64,000 nt of DNA from Larimichthys crocea (GCF_000972845.2 NC_040022.1:2382882-2446881); one strand, 5' to 3'. Counted from the first letter of the stretch, positions 1 to 12,600 are shown. Numbers and translations: made by a program. Notes: a model not told the origin generated them from the sequence alone.

Positions 1-585
1 CACACTGTGTAACTTTGTGCTCCGGATACGAGAAGTACGTAACTCTTTACGTCACTAAGTCACACACCACCAACTATTTCACTGATTTTGGTGAAACCGG
101 ATCATATTTTATGGAGAAAATGTTTCTCTGCAGAGTTTCCTGACGGACAGTGAAGTAAACTACTGCTGAGTGGAAAGGGTGTCGTGCCAGAACAGGAGCT
201 GCGTAAGCAATATAACAATATAACTGGGCTCAGCAGCCTCTTTGGACATAATGATAGAGGTGAAAAGACAGATGAGGATGTTGACGGAGGAAGCTAAGAA
301 GAGAAAATGACCGAGCAAGAGGAGCTCAGTGTTTTAGACCAACGGGAAGAAGACGAGGAGGTTTTCAGGCCTAGGACATGGGAGTAGAGCCGGTGTTGTG
401 CTAGAACAGGAGCTGGCAAGCTGGCAGCCTCTATGGACATGGACCAGAGTAAATCTGGACGGACTTTTAGTCGTTGGCTAAAGCTTGGTGAAATAAAAGG
501 CTGAAACACAGCCACCGAGCTGGGCTTCTTGTTGTTGGACTAGTCAGTAATATTAGCTGGCTGCTATGTCTTGTTTCTATGCAGT
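1..585 (+). repeat. Dispersed repeat family A, copy 1 (decayed, possibly ex-coding)
   Basis: This stretch is clearly similar to 8,690-9,125 (same strand) and to the reverse complement of 52,545-52,911. Shared landmarks are the CACACCACCAACTATTTCAC segment, the 'GTCGTGCCAGAACAGGAGCT' segment and 'TTGACGGAGGAAGCTAAG'. The last part reads as a broken peptide with LTEEAK and FSRWLKLGEIK pieces. The corresponding part of copy 2 reads LTEEAKERK then RVNLGLTLSRWREL, so the family probably descends from a protein-coding mobile element or a spread pseudogene. Stops and frameshifts make it non-functional. The copy may continue left of the window. Assignment to a named transposon family was not possible. 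Confidence 0.6.
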
Positions 586-3130
586 GTTGGGCAATAACAA
601 AAGTTATCTCATGACAGTTTCCATGTAGAGCAGATATAGACCATACTCAACAATTGCCACCACGAGCAAACACTTGGCGACGGTGGCAAGGGAAAACATC
701 CTTTAAGAAGCAGAAACCTTGAACACTAGCTCAAGCCGGCTGATTATACCTGCTCAAACATCAGTATGAAAGCATGACTGTGCCTATGTTTAGCCTCAAA
801 GAGTCACAAGCGTGCCTGCTGAGTCTTAAAATACAAACCTTGTTATCAAGCCTTGAAACCTTGAAATGCAGTGAGCAGGGCTCGACATTTGAGCAGCTCT
901 GATATGAAAACCTTCAAACTCTGGAAGATTTAAATGACTAAAAACAGGAACTGTCTTATGCAGTTGGTCCATTTTGGAAAATACAGAAATGTTGTGCTGA
1001 TGACTGCTAAACAGCTTCACCAGGCTCTTGCCCAGAGTTTCCTGTCCTCATGACTAACATGCTCACTGACTGACAGAGACCCTGCAGAGACGGAGAAAAA
1101 GGAAAAAAGGTGGTACAAACGGACTTAATTTGCCCAGATATGGCCTCCTGTGCTCCACATCAGTGTCTGCACCTGTCAACTTTTAACCTTATATGGTGCC
1201 CTATAGTGAATACAGAGGAAGTCCCTCTTTGTGTGTGTGAAAAGTGACAACGTTGTGGTTTCAGTCGGTCGCTATAGGAGGCAGCACAGAGCAGCCCACA
1301 CAGCGGCTTCAGTTTTAGGAAGTGCTGATTTTCATTTCTACATCTCTGACTGCAAACACACAAAAACATATTCAAGCATACTCCTACACTAACAGGAAGC
1401 AGGGGCTTTTATTTTGTTGTTTCTAATAATCTCAAGTCTCATTTGTGAATTTTCTTTTGAACTCCTGCACACACACACACACACAGAGAGACACGCACAC
1501 ACTTTTTGTTCAAAGAAGGAAACAAGAACGACCTCCTCTGCATTTTTCAGTTTGAGAATCATCAGCTGAAGAAGAAGTGAAATCTCTTGAGCTGTGATTT
1601 CACAAACACACAGACATTAGAGGGCACGTACACGCTACAAAGACACACACGTGCATGCATGAAAGTACTGAAGGTGCTGTGCAAACACACACACACACAC
1701 ACACAAAGACACACACACATAATTTCACAGTCCTCAGGGGGTGAAGCTGATTTCCTTGAGACGGCATCCCATGTGACCGGTCTTGCATTCCTCAGATTGT
1801 TGTCATGTGACAAACTTAAAGATCTCCTTTTATGGACGTCAGCGTTAACAAGAGGGTGTGGCATCACTAATACACTCCGAGGTCAACAAACACACACACA
1901 CACACAGATGAAGACAGTACATCACAATGCCTCACACACACTTCTGCTAACTCGAACAAACACAGCAGCAGAGAAAGACAAAGAGGTGAAAGAGTTGTGA
2001 CAGCGCTGTCATCGTCCTCACAGGTACAACCAGACTGTGTTTGTTATGACTGAGCAGCTTACATAGACGCCTATGTATGTATGTATGCATGATACAGAGG
2101 GGTGGACATGAAGTTCAAGATGTTCTCTGTGGTCATGAAACATGCTGCAGACAGAAAGAACTCAAACAGTTTGAGGGTTACTAACAATAAACATACGTAA
2201 ATGTTTCAATTAATTTAATTAAATTAGAACATAAACCCACAGTGAGGCGTCCACGTCTGTGGGACAGCCGACATGAAGACATGAAGACATCAAGAGTTTT
2301 TAAGTTTTGGTTTATAAAGGATGGTCTTTTTATTGTGTGCATCACTATGTGTTACATTTTATTTGTATGAAAATTGCCGTACAAATAAAATCTGATTGAC
2401 TGACTGAGTCTCAATTCAAGCATGAACACTGTTGATGTTTTAGGTGCAGCGCTAATTCTCTCATCATCTGACAACAAGACACATGTTTCTCATGTCTCGG
2501 ACTATACTACGCTTGTTAGCATAATTTATAAGTGTATCAGCATAATCAGGTTTCACCGTGCTCTCACAGTGTCAGATTATAACACTGTGTGTTTGTGTTC
2601 TGTTAACAAGGCCTTCATGTCTGTGCGCTGAATAGGAGTTAACTTAACTTATACCGTGCCTCAATTCGAATATTTCCTTTAGTACACTTTGTACTTCCCG
2701 GGGTAGTGCAATTCAAGGACAGCTATTGTGCACTTACTGGAAATGACACGTAACATTTGACTGCCAAAATATAACTTATATTTGTATAGTGCAAATATTC
2801 CCCATAGCTTCTTTGGCCGACTTTTTTACAATGCCAGTGGTCGCTCGCTATAACTCCCGCTACAAAGCCAAATTGGCGATCACTGAGGGCGAGAAGTGTC
2901 CAGTGGAGTCTTGTCGTCGACATGAGGTCACTACATGTTTCTGTGTGCTAAACTATCCTAACAGCGCTGGCTGTGGCTTCATATTTGATGTACGTACATG
3001 ACAGCGGTTTGTAGCGGTACACGTAACTCTTGGCAAGAAAGCAAATCATTTCCCAAAACTATTCTTTTAATCGTTAAGATACACTTTTATCTCAACTGAT
3101 TTGTGGTGGCAGCACACTGAGACTTCTTCT
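586..3130. other. Intergenic sequence, no gene seen
   Basis: No ORF here has recognisable homology or supported splice sites. It holds short (CA)n tracts near 1,467-1,485, 1,685-1,705 and 1,890-1,907, and a (TATG)n-like run near 2,070. The stretch ending near 2,405, with 'GTACAAATAAAATCTGATTG' followed by repeated GACT units, resembles the 3' tail of a LINE, but this is weak. Positions 2,640-2,960 give a 70-residue open frame with no family I recognise; it may be transposon debris. Confidence 0.5.
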
Positions 3131-3134
3131 CCTT

Positions 3135-3345
3135 AGTCACATGTCCCGAGGCGTTTCCGGGCCAGATGGGCCTGATATGTAATCTCCGCAGTGTGTTCTG
3201 GGTCTTCCCCATGGTCTCTTCACAGCTGGATGTACCTTGAACACCTCAGTGGGGAGTCGCCCAGGAGGCATACTTATCAGCTGATTAGGATGCCTCAGGT
3301 GACTGGTGGTACCTCCCCAACATCTCCACACTATCAGGCATTAAA
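3135..3345 (-). mobile_element. Non-LTR retrotransposon fragment (C-terminal end)
   Basis: Read on the minus strand, the sequence encodes a peptide ending WGRPRTHCGDYISG. This resembles the 'GRPRTRWRDYIS' segment near the C-terminus of many fish LINE reverse-transcriptase ORFs. The plus strand shows the matching 'GTGTTCTGGGTCTTCCCC' wording common in teleost genomes. The fragment is short, has no catalytic motif, and is a dead relic. The exact clade (RTE, Rex or L2) cannot be settled from this piece. Confidence 0.6.
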
Positions 3346-3699
3346 TATCTGGGGTGGAGGGGGGGGCCTCAAACATTCATTTAAATGTCTAAGACTAATG
3401 AAATCAACTCATTAAACACCCAGTATGTGCACATCTTTGCTCTCTCCCTCCATGTCTCGCTCTGAAACATTACATCATACGATCTGCTGCACAACAGCAC
3501 CGAGTGGACTTTGACCGACCCTCGGCTGTAAAGTAAAGCCGGTGTGCTGCGCTAAGCTGAAAGATTGCTGCCACGAGTGATTAAGAGGCTTCTGGTTGCA
3601 CACTTGGAGCACGCTTATAAGTACAAGCTGGACCGACGTGATTGTTTTTAAAGAGCTGATCAGGACAGGATGCTAGAATAAGAGAGGATGGTGTACAGA

Positions 3700-3960
3700 T
3701 GGAGAAGGATCGAAGGAAAGGTGTGGCACTTTCTTATGAATATCTCTATAGGCTGCACATTTTCTGCTGCTGGGTCTCAGAGAGCCGGCTCTCCACTTCC
3801 TCTTTTACCCCCATTTCCTGCCTCTGCTGCTGGCCTATGTCCTTATATGGCAGCAGCTGGCAGCCAATCGCGGCAGAGCAGGCTGCTCATTCAAACGGCG
3901 AGCGTGTGTGAGAGCGAGCGAGAGAGCGAGAGAGAGAGAGGGGAGGAGAAGGGTGGGAAC
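3700..3960. promoter_or_regulatory. Candidate distal SRF-type enhancer or promoter upstream of actb
   Basis: A perfect CArG box (CCTTATATGG, 3,841-3,850) is followed at once by an E-box (CAGCTG, within 3,854-3,860) and a CCAAT motif (near 3,865) inside a GC-richer island. The 14-base string ATGTCCTTATATGG is also present, letter for letter, around the CArG in actb intron 1 (14,069-14,082). CArG boxes bind serum response factor (SRF) and control actin genes. The distance to the actb promoter is about 8.8 kb. No transcript is evident, so enhancer versus cryptic promoter is open. Confidence 0.4.
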
Positions 3961-4003
3961 TGCAAACAGAAATGAACTGCATCGCACTATACAAAACAAT
4001 ATA

Positions 4004-4034
<31 letters not shown>
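4004..4034. repeat. (CA)n microsatellite
   Basis: Fourteen or so uninterrupted CA units follow the candidate regulatory island. A plain dinucleotide repeat, likely length-polymorphic. Confidence 0.9.
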
Positions 4035-4037
<3 letters not shown>

Positions 4038-4699
4038 CTGCCTGCTGGCTGTAAACCAAAAATAAAAGAGGTGCTACAATACAACAAAGCAATGCATGAA
4101 AACTTTACTCAGCGTTTCAGGGGCACTGGGTGCACGCTGCAGCGCCGCATTGAAGTTGTTTTTTGGTGGAGAGGGTGGGCTCTCAGTTACTATGCAGGAG
4201 AGAGGAGAGAGGAGAGAGATCTCCAGAGCTGGAAGGAGGAGGTATGACTTAGCACGCTGCTTTAAATCCTCACATGACTGAAGATAATGATACATGGATA
4301 TGTAAAAAAAAGAGGAAATAAAAGAGAAAGCAAGGGGAGGTGGTGTTATGTAAGAAACAGCAGAGCTGACTGCCAAGGACTGCAGGCCAAAGTGCATGGG
4401 CATGCATGTATGTATATGTATGTATGTGTAGGTGGTTGACCTCTCGCTGCGTTAGAGTTTGGAATAACGAAGATCAGGAAGTAAGGCTCAAAATTTCCCA
4501 AATCGGGGCCAATCAGAAGGCTCGGGCAGCTTGCGAAATGAGCCACTCTGAGATGAAGAGCCCTCCCACCGGACAGAGACAGATGGCAGAGGATAGATAA
4601 GCCTCCATGGGTTCACCACCACCACCATGCAGGGGGTGAACAAGGAGTGTGTGCATGTGTGTGCGTCAGTGGGAGAATTAGATACAGAGATAGATGCGT

Positions 4700-5310
4700 C
4701 TGTCACTCCTCTTAGCTCGAGCACTACAGATGAAGATTTATTGTGGGTGTTACTCCTATTATGCACAAGTCTGTTGTCTTTGCATGAATGCATGTAAACA
4801 CACCATGATGCCTGCAGCCAGTTAGCATAGCTTAGCACAAAGACTGGAAACAGAGGGAAACAGCTAGCCTGGCGATGTCCAAAAGTAACAAAGTTTCATG
4901 ACTACAGAGACTGTAATGTCATTTCTAACCCTATATTTGTATATTAAACTCAGCTTAAGTAGCTTAGATAAAGGCTGGAAACTGGGAGAGGGGTCTGAAG
5001 GTAGTGAAAAATAATGAAACGTTCAATCTTGTTTCTTTAATCTGACAAGTATAGATAGTTGCTATCTCCAGGGAAGTTACTGTATCGGGCAAGGAAATCC
5101 CAGAAATTCCCCTGAAAAACATCCCCGCAACAAATTGTTATTGTACACTGACAAAAAGTACCAAAAATTTTACCATTTTTCGAGAAATATCTTGTTGATA
5201 AGTCACTATTCTCAGCTTGAGCAGTACAGATTACGATTTATTGTATGTGTTGTAGCCTGTCTTTGCATGCACGTGAACACACCACGATGCCTTCAAATGC
5301 TGCTTTCAGT
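4700..5310. repeat. Repeat family B copies with internal direct duplication
   Basis: Positions 4,805-4,893 carry the teleost-like repeat containing 'AGCACAAAGACTGGAAACAG' and 'CAGCTAGCCTGGC'. The segment 4,712-4,815 (CACTACAGATGAAGATTTATTG and the following cacaccatgatgcc) recurs in diverged form at 5,217-5,300. The part 4,975-5,150 (AAGGAAATCCC and AACATCCCC landmarks) is again similar to 7,109-7,320. It looks like nested insertions of one high-copy element. No coding capacity. Confidence 0.55.
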
Positions 5311-6062
5311 TGAGCTCTGACGTTCTCCATTAAAGGTTAAAGCGACTGTCATGAGTCCCTGGTTTTGCACAGCACCTGAATTAAAAACCTCACAGCCTTA
5401 AAAGGCACCTCAGCTGTTACTCCCGACCAATGAGAGGACAGAACACTAAAAAGGAAGTGAGGTGGGCGTACAGGAAGAGGAAGAGAAGAAGAAGAGTAAA
5501 GGATAACGGGCCTGGTGTTCATGAGGAACAGAGAAAAAAATCAGCCTCAAACATGTGGTTTAGAGATTAGAGATTTTTTTGTCTGCAAACTGGGTTATAC
5601 GCGTCAAGCTCTTGATCAGATTTACCTGTAATACTCACACGATTTTCAAAGAGCAGACTTTGACCAATGATTAACGAGTTTAAGCGCTAACAAATCACAT
5701 TTGTTTTCGAGCTCAGTGCGAGTATCTGACACAGTATTAAAAAGAGGAAGTACCAGAGGCTGTAAGTCAACTAAAATGTGTTTGCATCCTCGCAACAATG
5801 CGTGCTTTGTGATGTGAAGTACTCCGCTGTGCTGTGGGGGGAAACACACACACACTCACACACACACACACACACACACAGGAAAGAGGCCTTAAAAGAT
5901 AGTTTTATATTGTGTTGAATGACATAAGATACTGGTCTGGATGCCTTGACGGGGTGTGGCCAGTAAACTCGGAGTGGGGGTTGTTGGAGTTAAGAATCCA
6001 TTTGGGCTGTAAATGGGAAGCTAATCCAATTGGAGCACGAAACAGACCAGCTGGCAGGCACA

Positions 6063-6095
<33 letters not shown>

Positions 6096-6353
6096 GCTGG
6101 TAACTGGCCCGTGCCTTAGAGTCAGACTATCACCACGGCGACCCACGGATCAATGACGCTGCAGACGACCGATCTATTGGCTGTATCATAGGAAGGAGGG
6201 AGTGAGGCAGGAAGGGTGGATGGTGGATGGAGGATGGACGATGGTGGAGGGGTGATGGGGTTAGCGCTGAATAGGGCTTCCCTCTCTGAAACTATGACCA
6301 GTCACAGATGGCAAACAATTGGTCAGCCAGTCACTTTTCAACAGGCTGCAAAG

Positions 6354-6392
<39 letters not shown>

Positions 6393-6410
6393 GGGGATGA
6401 ATGAATGAAT

Positions 6411-6474
<64 letters not shown>

Positions 6475-6660
6475 GGGGAGGAGAGGTGTGTGCTGCTAAA
6501 AGACAAAACTTTGAGTCGCTGCATCAAACATTAAACATATAATTTAAAGCAAAGGTTCAATCCTCTGTTGACATGACATTTCATATTCGACTCTTTCCAA
6601 ACTCTTGTTTCGTCAAATGAAACCTCCTTGAGAAACACATTGACGTTCCAGCATAGTGAC
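5311..6660. other. Intergenic, microsatellite-rich
   Basis: No gene is seen. The stretch holds (CA)n at 5,848-5,880 and 6,061-6,091, (GA)n at 6,355-6,386, and a long near-perfect (GAAA)n at 6,411-6,474. The purine-only strand bias from 6,355 to 6,474 could favour triplex DNA, but there is no functional evidence. Confidence 0.7.
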
Positions 6661-6669
6661 GATGGTCAT

Positions 6670-7330
6670 GTTAAATATAAAGCTACAGCCAGTTAGCTTA
6701 GCTTAGCACAAACACTGGAAACAGAGGGAAACTGCTAGCCTGGCTATGTCCAAAAGTAACAAAAGTTCCATGTCCATAGTGACTAAAACATAATTTCTTA
6801 CCGTGTGCATTGTAGTGTGAGTTTTCAGTTTCACTTTTAAACGTGTTTGTCTGGTAAACACCTAAGGGCTACACCCTGCAGCTAACTAGGTTAACATAGC
6901 ACAAAGACTGGAAACAGAAGGAAACAGCTAGCCTGGCTCTTTCCAAACCTTTTCTTGGTTTTGAATAAGTCAAATGAAACGCACTGTCCTCTGAGTTTAT
7001 TAAGTTTCATGACCATCGCGATTATCATCAGTGACATCATTTCTAACCCCGTGTGCAATGTAGCGTGAGTTTTCGGTTTCACGTTAAACATAAGACAAAA
7101 CATAACACAAAGACTGGAGACCGGGGGGGAACCACTAGCCAGACTTGGTCTGAAGGTAACAAAATTAATTCATTTGTTTAATCTGGCAAAAAAATATAGA
7201 CATGATAAGTTGCTATCCAACTACCAGGGAACTTACCACAATGGGCAAGGAAATCCCCAAGATCTCCCAAAAAACATCCCCACAACAAAGAGCGAATTGT
7301 TATTTTACACTGGCTTTTCTTTGGAGTAGA
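6670..7330 (+). repeat. Repeat family B, tandemly arranged decayed copies
   Basis: Three spaced copies of the 'CTGGAAACAGAGGGAAAC' / 'GCTAGCCTGGC' unit occur near 6,685-6,770, 6,882-6,950 and 7,100-7,165, with similar text between them ('TGTAGTGTGAGTTTTCAGTT' near 6,811 and a diverged form near 7,061). The end, 7,109-7,320, matches 4,975-5,150. This indicates local duplication of an inserted element. Non-coding. Confidence 0.55.
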
Positions 7331-8640
7331 AGAAAAAGATACATTGTCGTAATTATTGATCTTTAGATGTGTTTCCACAGAGCCAAGCAAGGCGTTTCCC
7401 CTTGTTTACGTTCTTGCGCTAACTGGCTGTAAGGCTTTTCTTCTTGCTGTAAAGGAGAAATTTCCAGCATTGCTGCACTCAGCTTCACCGAGATCTCCAT
7501 ACATACGATTGCACACACATACACATGTACAAATCATACAGTGGAGCAAGAGTGAAAATCCTGTGGGTGACACATGAGATGCATTTTCATCATGACAGTA
7601 TATATTTCCTATCATCTTCCTCTTCTCAGTCTTCACCCCACTCAGATGCCATTTGACGGTTATATTTCACTCTAATCTTACGCTCATTGTTCTCCATCCC
7701 TTTTTCTGACGTCCACATTTCCAGGCCTTGGCTTTCAACCTCACTCAAGGCTAATTACGACTAATGTTTTTTGTATTGAGCCACAGTTGCCTTGCAGTCT
7801 AGTTGCAGTAAGACTCGAAGCAGCAGATGTTTAACTCTGTCTGTGAGTGAGTGGATAATAGATATAGTATGCATGTCCACCCCCTATGGCCGGCTTTACC
7901 CATTAGCAAAAGGTCTTTCATGGTTCCTCTCCCCTCCCCCGCAAACACACACCAAAAATGTTTCTAACTTCAGCTAACCATGGGTACAAACCATCAAATC
8001 CTCTATTTTATGATTAGGGTTACAACAGAAAGAGGAAGACGAGTAGACAGAGGAGGTAGAAGGAGTCAATGATTCTTAGATTGAAAGCAAACTTGTGGCA
8101 TCTTTACTCATTAGAGGAACAGGAAGCCGTGGTGGGATGGCTTTAGTAACGCAGGGAGTGGCAACGCTATACAGAACAGACTGTTTGTTCTCTGGTGCTG
8201 CTGCTTCTGACTGGATGGCTGGTTACCTTATTTGTAGAAAGAAAAACCCTAAGTGAGACGTCACACAAGGGTGTCACAACAGTTTCAATTCACTGGTAAA
8301 CATTGAGACTACACAGGCACACATACGCATGCTCAAAGACACACACATGTGAATACTTAATGAGGCCGTTTATGTCTTTAAAATGTTGTTTCATATAATA
8401 GAGAGGTCACTCAGGTCATGTATCAAACTCTGAACTACTCATACGTGCACTGTCATCAAAGATAGCATTTGTTTATGATTAGCTGTTGTCATTTTCAGTT
8501 CTTTGACCTTTGAATTGGGCACACATATAAACACACGTGCTGCAGTGGTCTGAGAGTTAATGATTGACAGCACACACATTGATCACATGGCAATGATGAT
8601 GCCTGACTTTAGTGAGAAAAAGCCAAAAAGTCAGCGTATG
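7331..8640. other. Intergenic, no feature recognised
   Basis: No ORF with homology, splice-supported exon, RNA gene or clear repeat was found in this stretch, beyond short CA-rich runs. Confidence 0.5.
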
Positions 8641-8689
8641 ATGTATGACGTAATGGTTGATAGCTGCACTAACAACTACTTTACTAAAA

Positions 8690-9260
8690 AACTGCTGCCA
8701 ACTGTAGCTGCCGTTAGTTAATGTTAGCTCAGTGTGTTAGCCAGGTTGTGAGTTCAGAGCACTGGGCGAGTGTTCGTGTTTGTACCACAGGAGTTCTGGA
8801 CCGCCAGGAAAAAGAGGTTGAGGGGAATGCTGCTGGGGGACGGAGCCAGTGTCATGCCAGAATTGGAGCTGGGAGAGTGGGCAATGCAACCGGGCTCAGC
8901 AGCCTCTATGGGCATAATGACAGGTGTAAAAAGACTGAAGAGGACGTTGACGGAGGAAGCTAAGGAGAGAAAATGAGAGAGTGAGCGAGCAAGAAGCCAC
9001 GAGACAAGAGTAAATCTGGGACTGACTTTAAGTCGTTGGCGAGAGCTTGGTGAAATAAAAAGACGCCGAGCTGGGCTTCTTACTGTTGGACTAGTCAGTA
9101 ATATTAGCTGGCTGCTATGTCTTGTGTTGTTGACCTTGCTTGATGTTTGGCTGTCAGCAAAGTTGTCGATTCACCAGTTTTTGATCAATAATCATAACAA
9201 ATCCACGTGTACAGCTATCCACGAGGTATTACACTCACTTAATAAATCACAAAAATTACC
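8690..9260 (+). repeat. Dispersed repeat family A, copy 2
   Basis: It aligns with copy 1 (1-585) and, inverted, with copy 3 (52,545-52,911). It preserves the 'GTTTGTACCACAGGAGTT' segment and the LTEEAKERK reading, then after one TGA stop the peptide ESERARSHETRVNLGLTLSRWREL split over two lines of reading. That charged helix followed by an R-V-N-x-G...RW motif looks like a relic of a real protein. The ends of the element are not defined by obvious terminal repeats. Confidence 0.6.
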
Positions 9261-9399
9261 ACATTTCTACGCAGTGTTGCTTTAAAAGTCATAAATAACC
9301 ACTTGTGGTCAGATTTATTTTCTGATAAACATTGCGGGACATTACATACCTGCCAAGAGTTAGTTGAGAAAGTTGATACCACTCTCATGTCTGTACAGT

Positions 9400-9675
9400 A
9401 AATATGAATCTACAGCCAGCAGCAGGTTAGTTTGGCATAAAAATTGTAAACAAGGGAAAACAGCTAGCCTGGCTCTGTCTAATAGTATTAAAATCCACCT
9501 ACTAAAATCAGCCACATTTTTTGGTCCTGTTCAAGAAATAGTTCAGCAAACACAGTCTTAGTTTTTACACTTTTTGTACGAGCTGGTGGTAGGTGGATTT
9601 TGTTCCTTTTGGACAGAGCCAGGGTAGCAGTTTCCCTCTGTTTCCAGTCTTTGTGCTAAGCTAAGCTGACAGCAG
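9400..9675. repeat. Repeat family B, two copies in opposite orientation
   Basis: The 'CAGCTAGCCTGGCTCTGTC' unit occurs on the plus strand at about 9,460-9,480, and its reverse-complement form (GACAGAGCCAGGGTAGCAG, then TTTCCAGTCTTTGTGCTAAG) at about 9,612-9,660. Together they form an imperfect inverted pair around a 'TTTTTACACTTTTTG' centre. Either one foldback element or two insertions. Non-coding. Confidence 0.5.
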
Positions 9676-12600
9676 CTGCTGACTCCAGCAACACATTTAT
9701 CATACAGTCTTAAGAGTCTTAAGATCAGTCATCTTGTCTAGCTCTTGGCAAGAAAGTGACATGTATTTCCCAAAACTATTTGTTTAAAAGAACTGGAGAC
9801 AGAAAATACTTCCTGGACTGGAAATAATGGAAAACATGTTGCGGTCATGTTGTTGGAAAAGTGGCCACACAAACATTGGGTCAACAAGGTCATTATGCGA
9901 GTCACACAGGCCCTAACAACAAATTCAAATGAATTTATCCCCACCTGAGCGAGCACCGTGGGTTGCACCTGTGTTTAACTGCCAACCACTGACATGGGTG
10001 AGTTATGATATTCCAGGTTGAGCTCTCGGCCTCTTGTATGCCATACAGGAAAAGAATGAGTGGCAGCAACAAACACTGAAAAGCAGCTAAACAATTCAGC
10101 TTTACACCAGCTGACTCTGGCCCCACGTTGGCTTCCACTGCTGTCCGATCGGGGTCAAGCTGCTGAACATCCTTTATGTTTTCTCATTTTGCCCAGGCAC
10201 AGGACTTTTTTTTTTTTTTTTACATCTTAATTACAGTAATTTGCAGTAGCTCCCTAACTCTAAATGACAGGTTTAAGCCCAGAGCTTCCACTTGTTGCTC
10301 CTGTTAAAGTGTCACTTAGTTTGACAAGTGGTCTATTTAGATAACCACAACTCATAGTAATAGTCATTACATACAACACCTTGGGTACTCGTGTATAAAC
10401 TAGCCGTCTGGATGAGAAATCCTCCGAAAAATTCATTAGGTTGGACTAAGCAACTTAGCAGCGAGGTTCAGGTTCAGAGAGGCCGGCATTTCACAGGCAC
10501 CCGGGGTGTAAACATGTACACTGTTATGATACATGAGAGGAGTCTTCTAGGGACAGTATTCCAAGCACTTGGATAGCTGAAATTCCCACTGAAGTGTGTT
10601 GACAACATACTACTTAACCGGAGACCTCTCACTTACTACGAGTAAACCACACACAGCATGTCCAAAGTCCAGCTTACCTAAGGTGACAGTCAAAGATTTA
10701 ACACAGTCATACAGAAAGAAATTCAAGTTTGACTCTTTATTCAGGTGCAAATAAAGACGTATATGCCTATCCTATTAAATGTTTTTTCACCTGTGTCAGA
10801 ACAATGGCATTCTCAGTCATGTAAGTGCAAACGTATGGACACACATTGAACTTGAGAGGCACTCCCTCAAGGTCTAGATTAAATATTTTACAGCCAATCC
10901 CTGTTTACAGCATTACATTGTGTCCTCGTCAGCTGGGCCCACCTTTTTTTTATTATTTATATTTCCTTATCACGGAAATGCAGCTTTATCATGAATTTAA
11001 AGTTTTAGGGCTGACAGGTTTCACAGGTACAAATAAAGTTTGAGATTTGACCCTTAATGGTGCGATTAAATACCTGTAAATCAATAAGTGGGCCCAGTAG
11101 ACCTTTGGTCCCCCTTCCTCATGTCCATAAACTAACTGAGAGCGTCTATATGAGCACGGAGTCAAACTCAAGATCTGAAATATGTTACACAAGTCATTGT
11201 CATCTTTCCACATGATAAAAGGTGGGGGTGACTCTAATTTAAAGGGGGGAGGTCACACGACAACAATAATGTCCTTTTAAAGTCAACTGCAACAGCATGA
11301 ATGAACACGAGGAAAAGAAGAAAGAGAGAGAGAAAAAAACTGATACATAGGAGTTGATGCAACTGAGAGGAAAGGGAAGTGGTAAAGGAGGAACAGAAGA
11401 AGTTGCTGAATGTCTCAGGGTGTGCAGTTAAAGCTTTTAAATGGCACCGAGGGCCGCCCAGTCATTCAAACACTCATGGTTTAGGGGCATAAAACGTATA
11501 AAAGTGTGCGCCAGATGTTATATATTAAAAGAAAGATGGGTAGAAGATAGATGGCGGACGTATGGGAGAGGTGGGAAGGAGGTTAAAGAAAGAAGAAATT
11601 CATTTTACTGCAGCATAATTAATGATAATGATTTAGTGAATCAAGAATGGAAATTTTTTACAAGCCTAGCCTAAAAATCTTTAGTCTGAGATTGTGTCAC
11701 ATGGGCCTCATTAGTCAGGATGTGAATGCCCCCCAATGCTTTCCACTTTTACGGTAATGCAGCACAATCAGGAAGTGGTACTAGGAGTGGTGTGTATCTT
11801 ATGTGTGTGTTTTATTTAATAAAGAGATGTTAAACCGAAGAGATAAAGGCCAGCACGTCCTGTTTCATGACATAGCCATATGATTGAACGGTGGCTGAAA
11901 CAGCAACTGAAAACCCCTGGGGTACTTTCACTCATCTAAGAAGAGGGTAAACTCTCCTTTTAACACAACATCTAGTGCACTGCAAGCAGTCCATGCTACC
12001 AAATAACATCCTGTATCTGAAGGCAGTGAACGAGCAGAGATATTCAGGAGGACATGTGGCCACAAAGCACAAATACTTGATCAATAAATCAACGTTATCA
12101 GCGAGCTGGCCTACAGTAAGTGCCTCAGCCTGTGTGTCTTAGCCTGTGGCAGCTTATGTGTGTGTGTGTGTGTTATGTATGTCATGTGTTTGACCCGGTG
12201 ATGCAGTCCCACTGAACTGTTTTTTGTTGTTTTTTTCAAAGCAACATCAGCATCAACACCAACAACCTACTGTCATGTCTGAAATACATCAAATAATGTA
12301 AGATTAATTTAAACATATAGCCTTTAGGACAACAGCAGGGAGGAGTCCTGGGTGCAAAGCTCTTCTAGTTATCATATAAGTATGAGCCTATCGTCTTAGA
12401 GCAGGTGCAGGCAGGCAGGCGCGTTCACACGTATTAAAGTTTATATATCATTTAAAATGTATATAACACAGTATATCAAGAGATTAAGCTCACTAGGCCT
12501 CACAACATCAATCCCTTCCCTCTTCTTCTCTCCAATCCTTCGCTATCATCGCCTCCCTCTCTCTCTCTGTCCCTCAAATCGCGAGCGCCCAGTGCACCAC
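9676..12600. other. Intergenic upstream flank of actb
   Basis: I see no gene. There are short homopolymers (T-run at 10,206-10,221), a small (GT)n near 12,158-12,172, and generally AT-rich text. Distal actb regulatory elements may lie here but none is evident by eye. Confidence 0.5.

Noticed and set aside
1587..2000. 137-codon ORF
   Set aside because: It runs through CA microsatellites (TH repeats) and has no homology or codon signal.
1467..6474. CRISPR array from the spaced CA and GAAA repeats
   Set aside because: These are simple microsatellites in a vertebrate genome, without unique spacers or cas genes.
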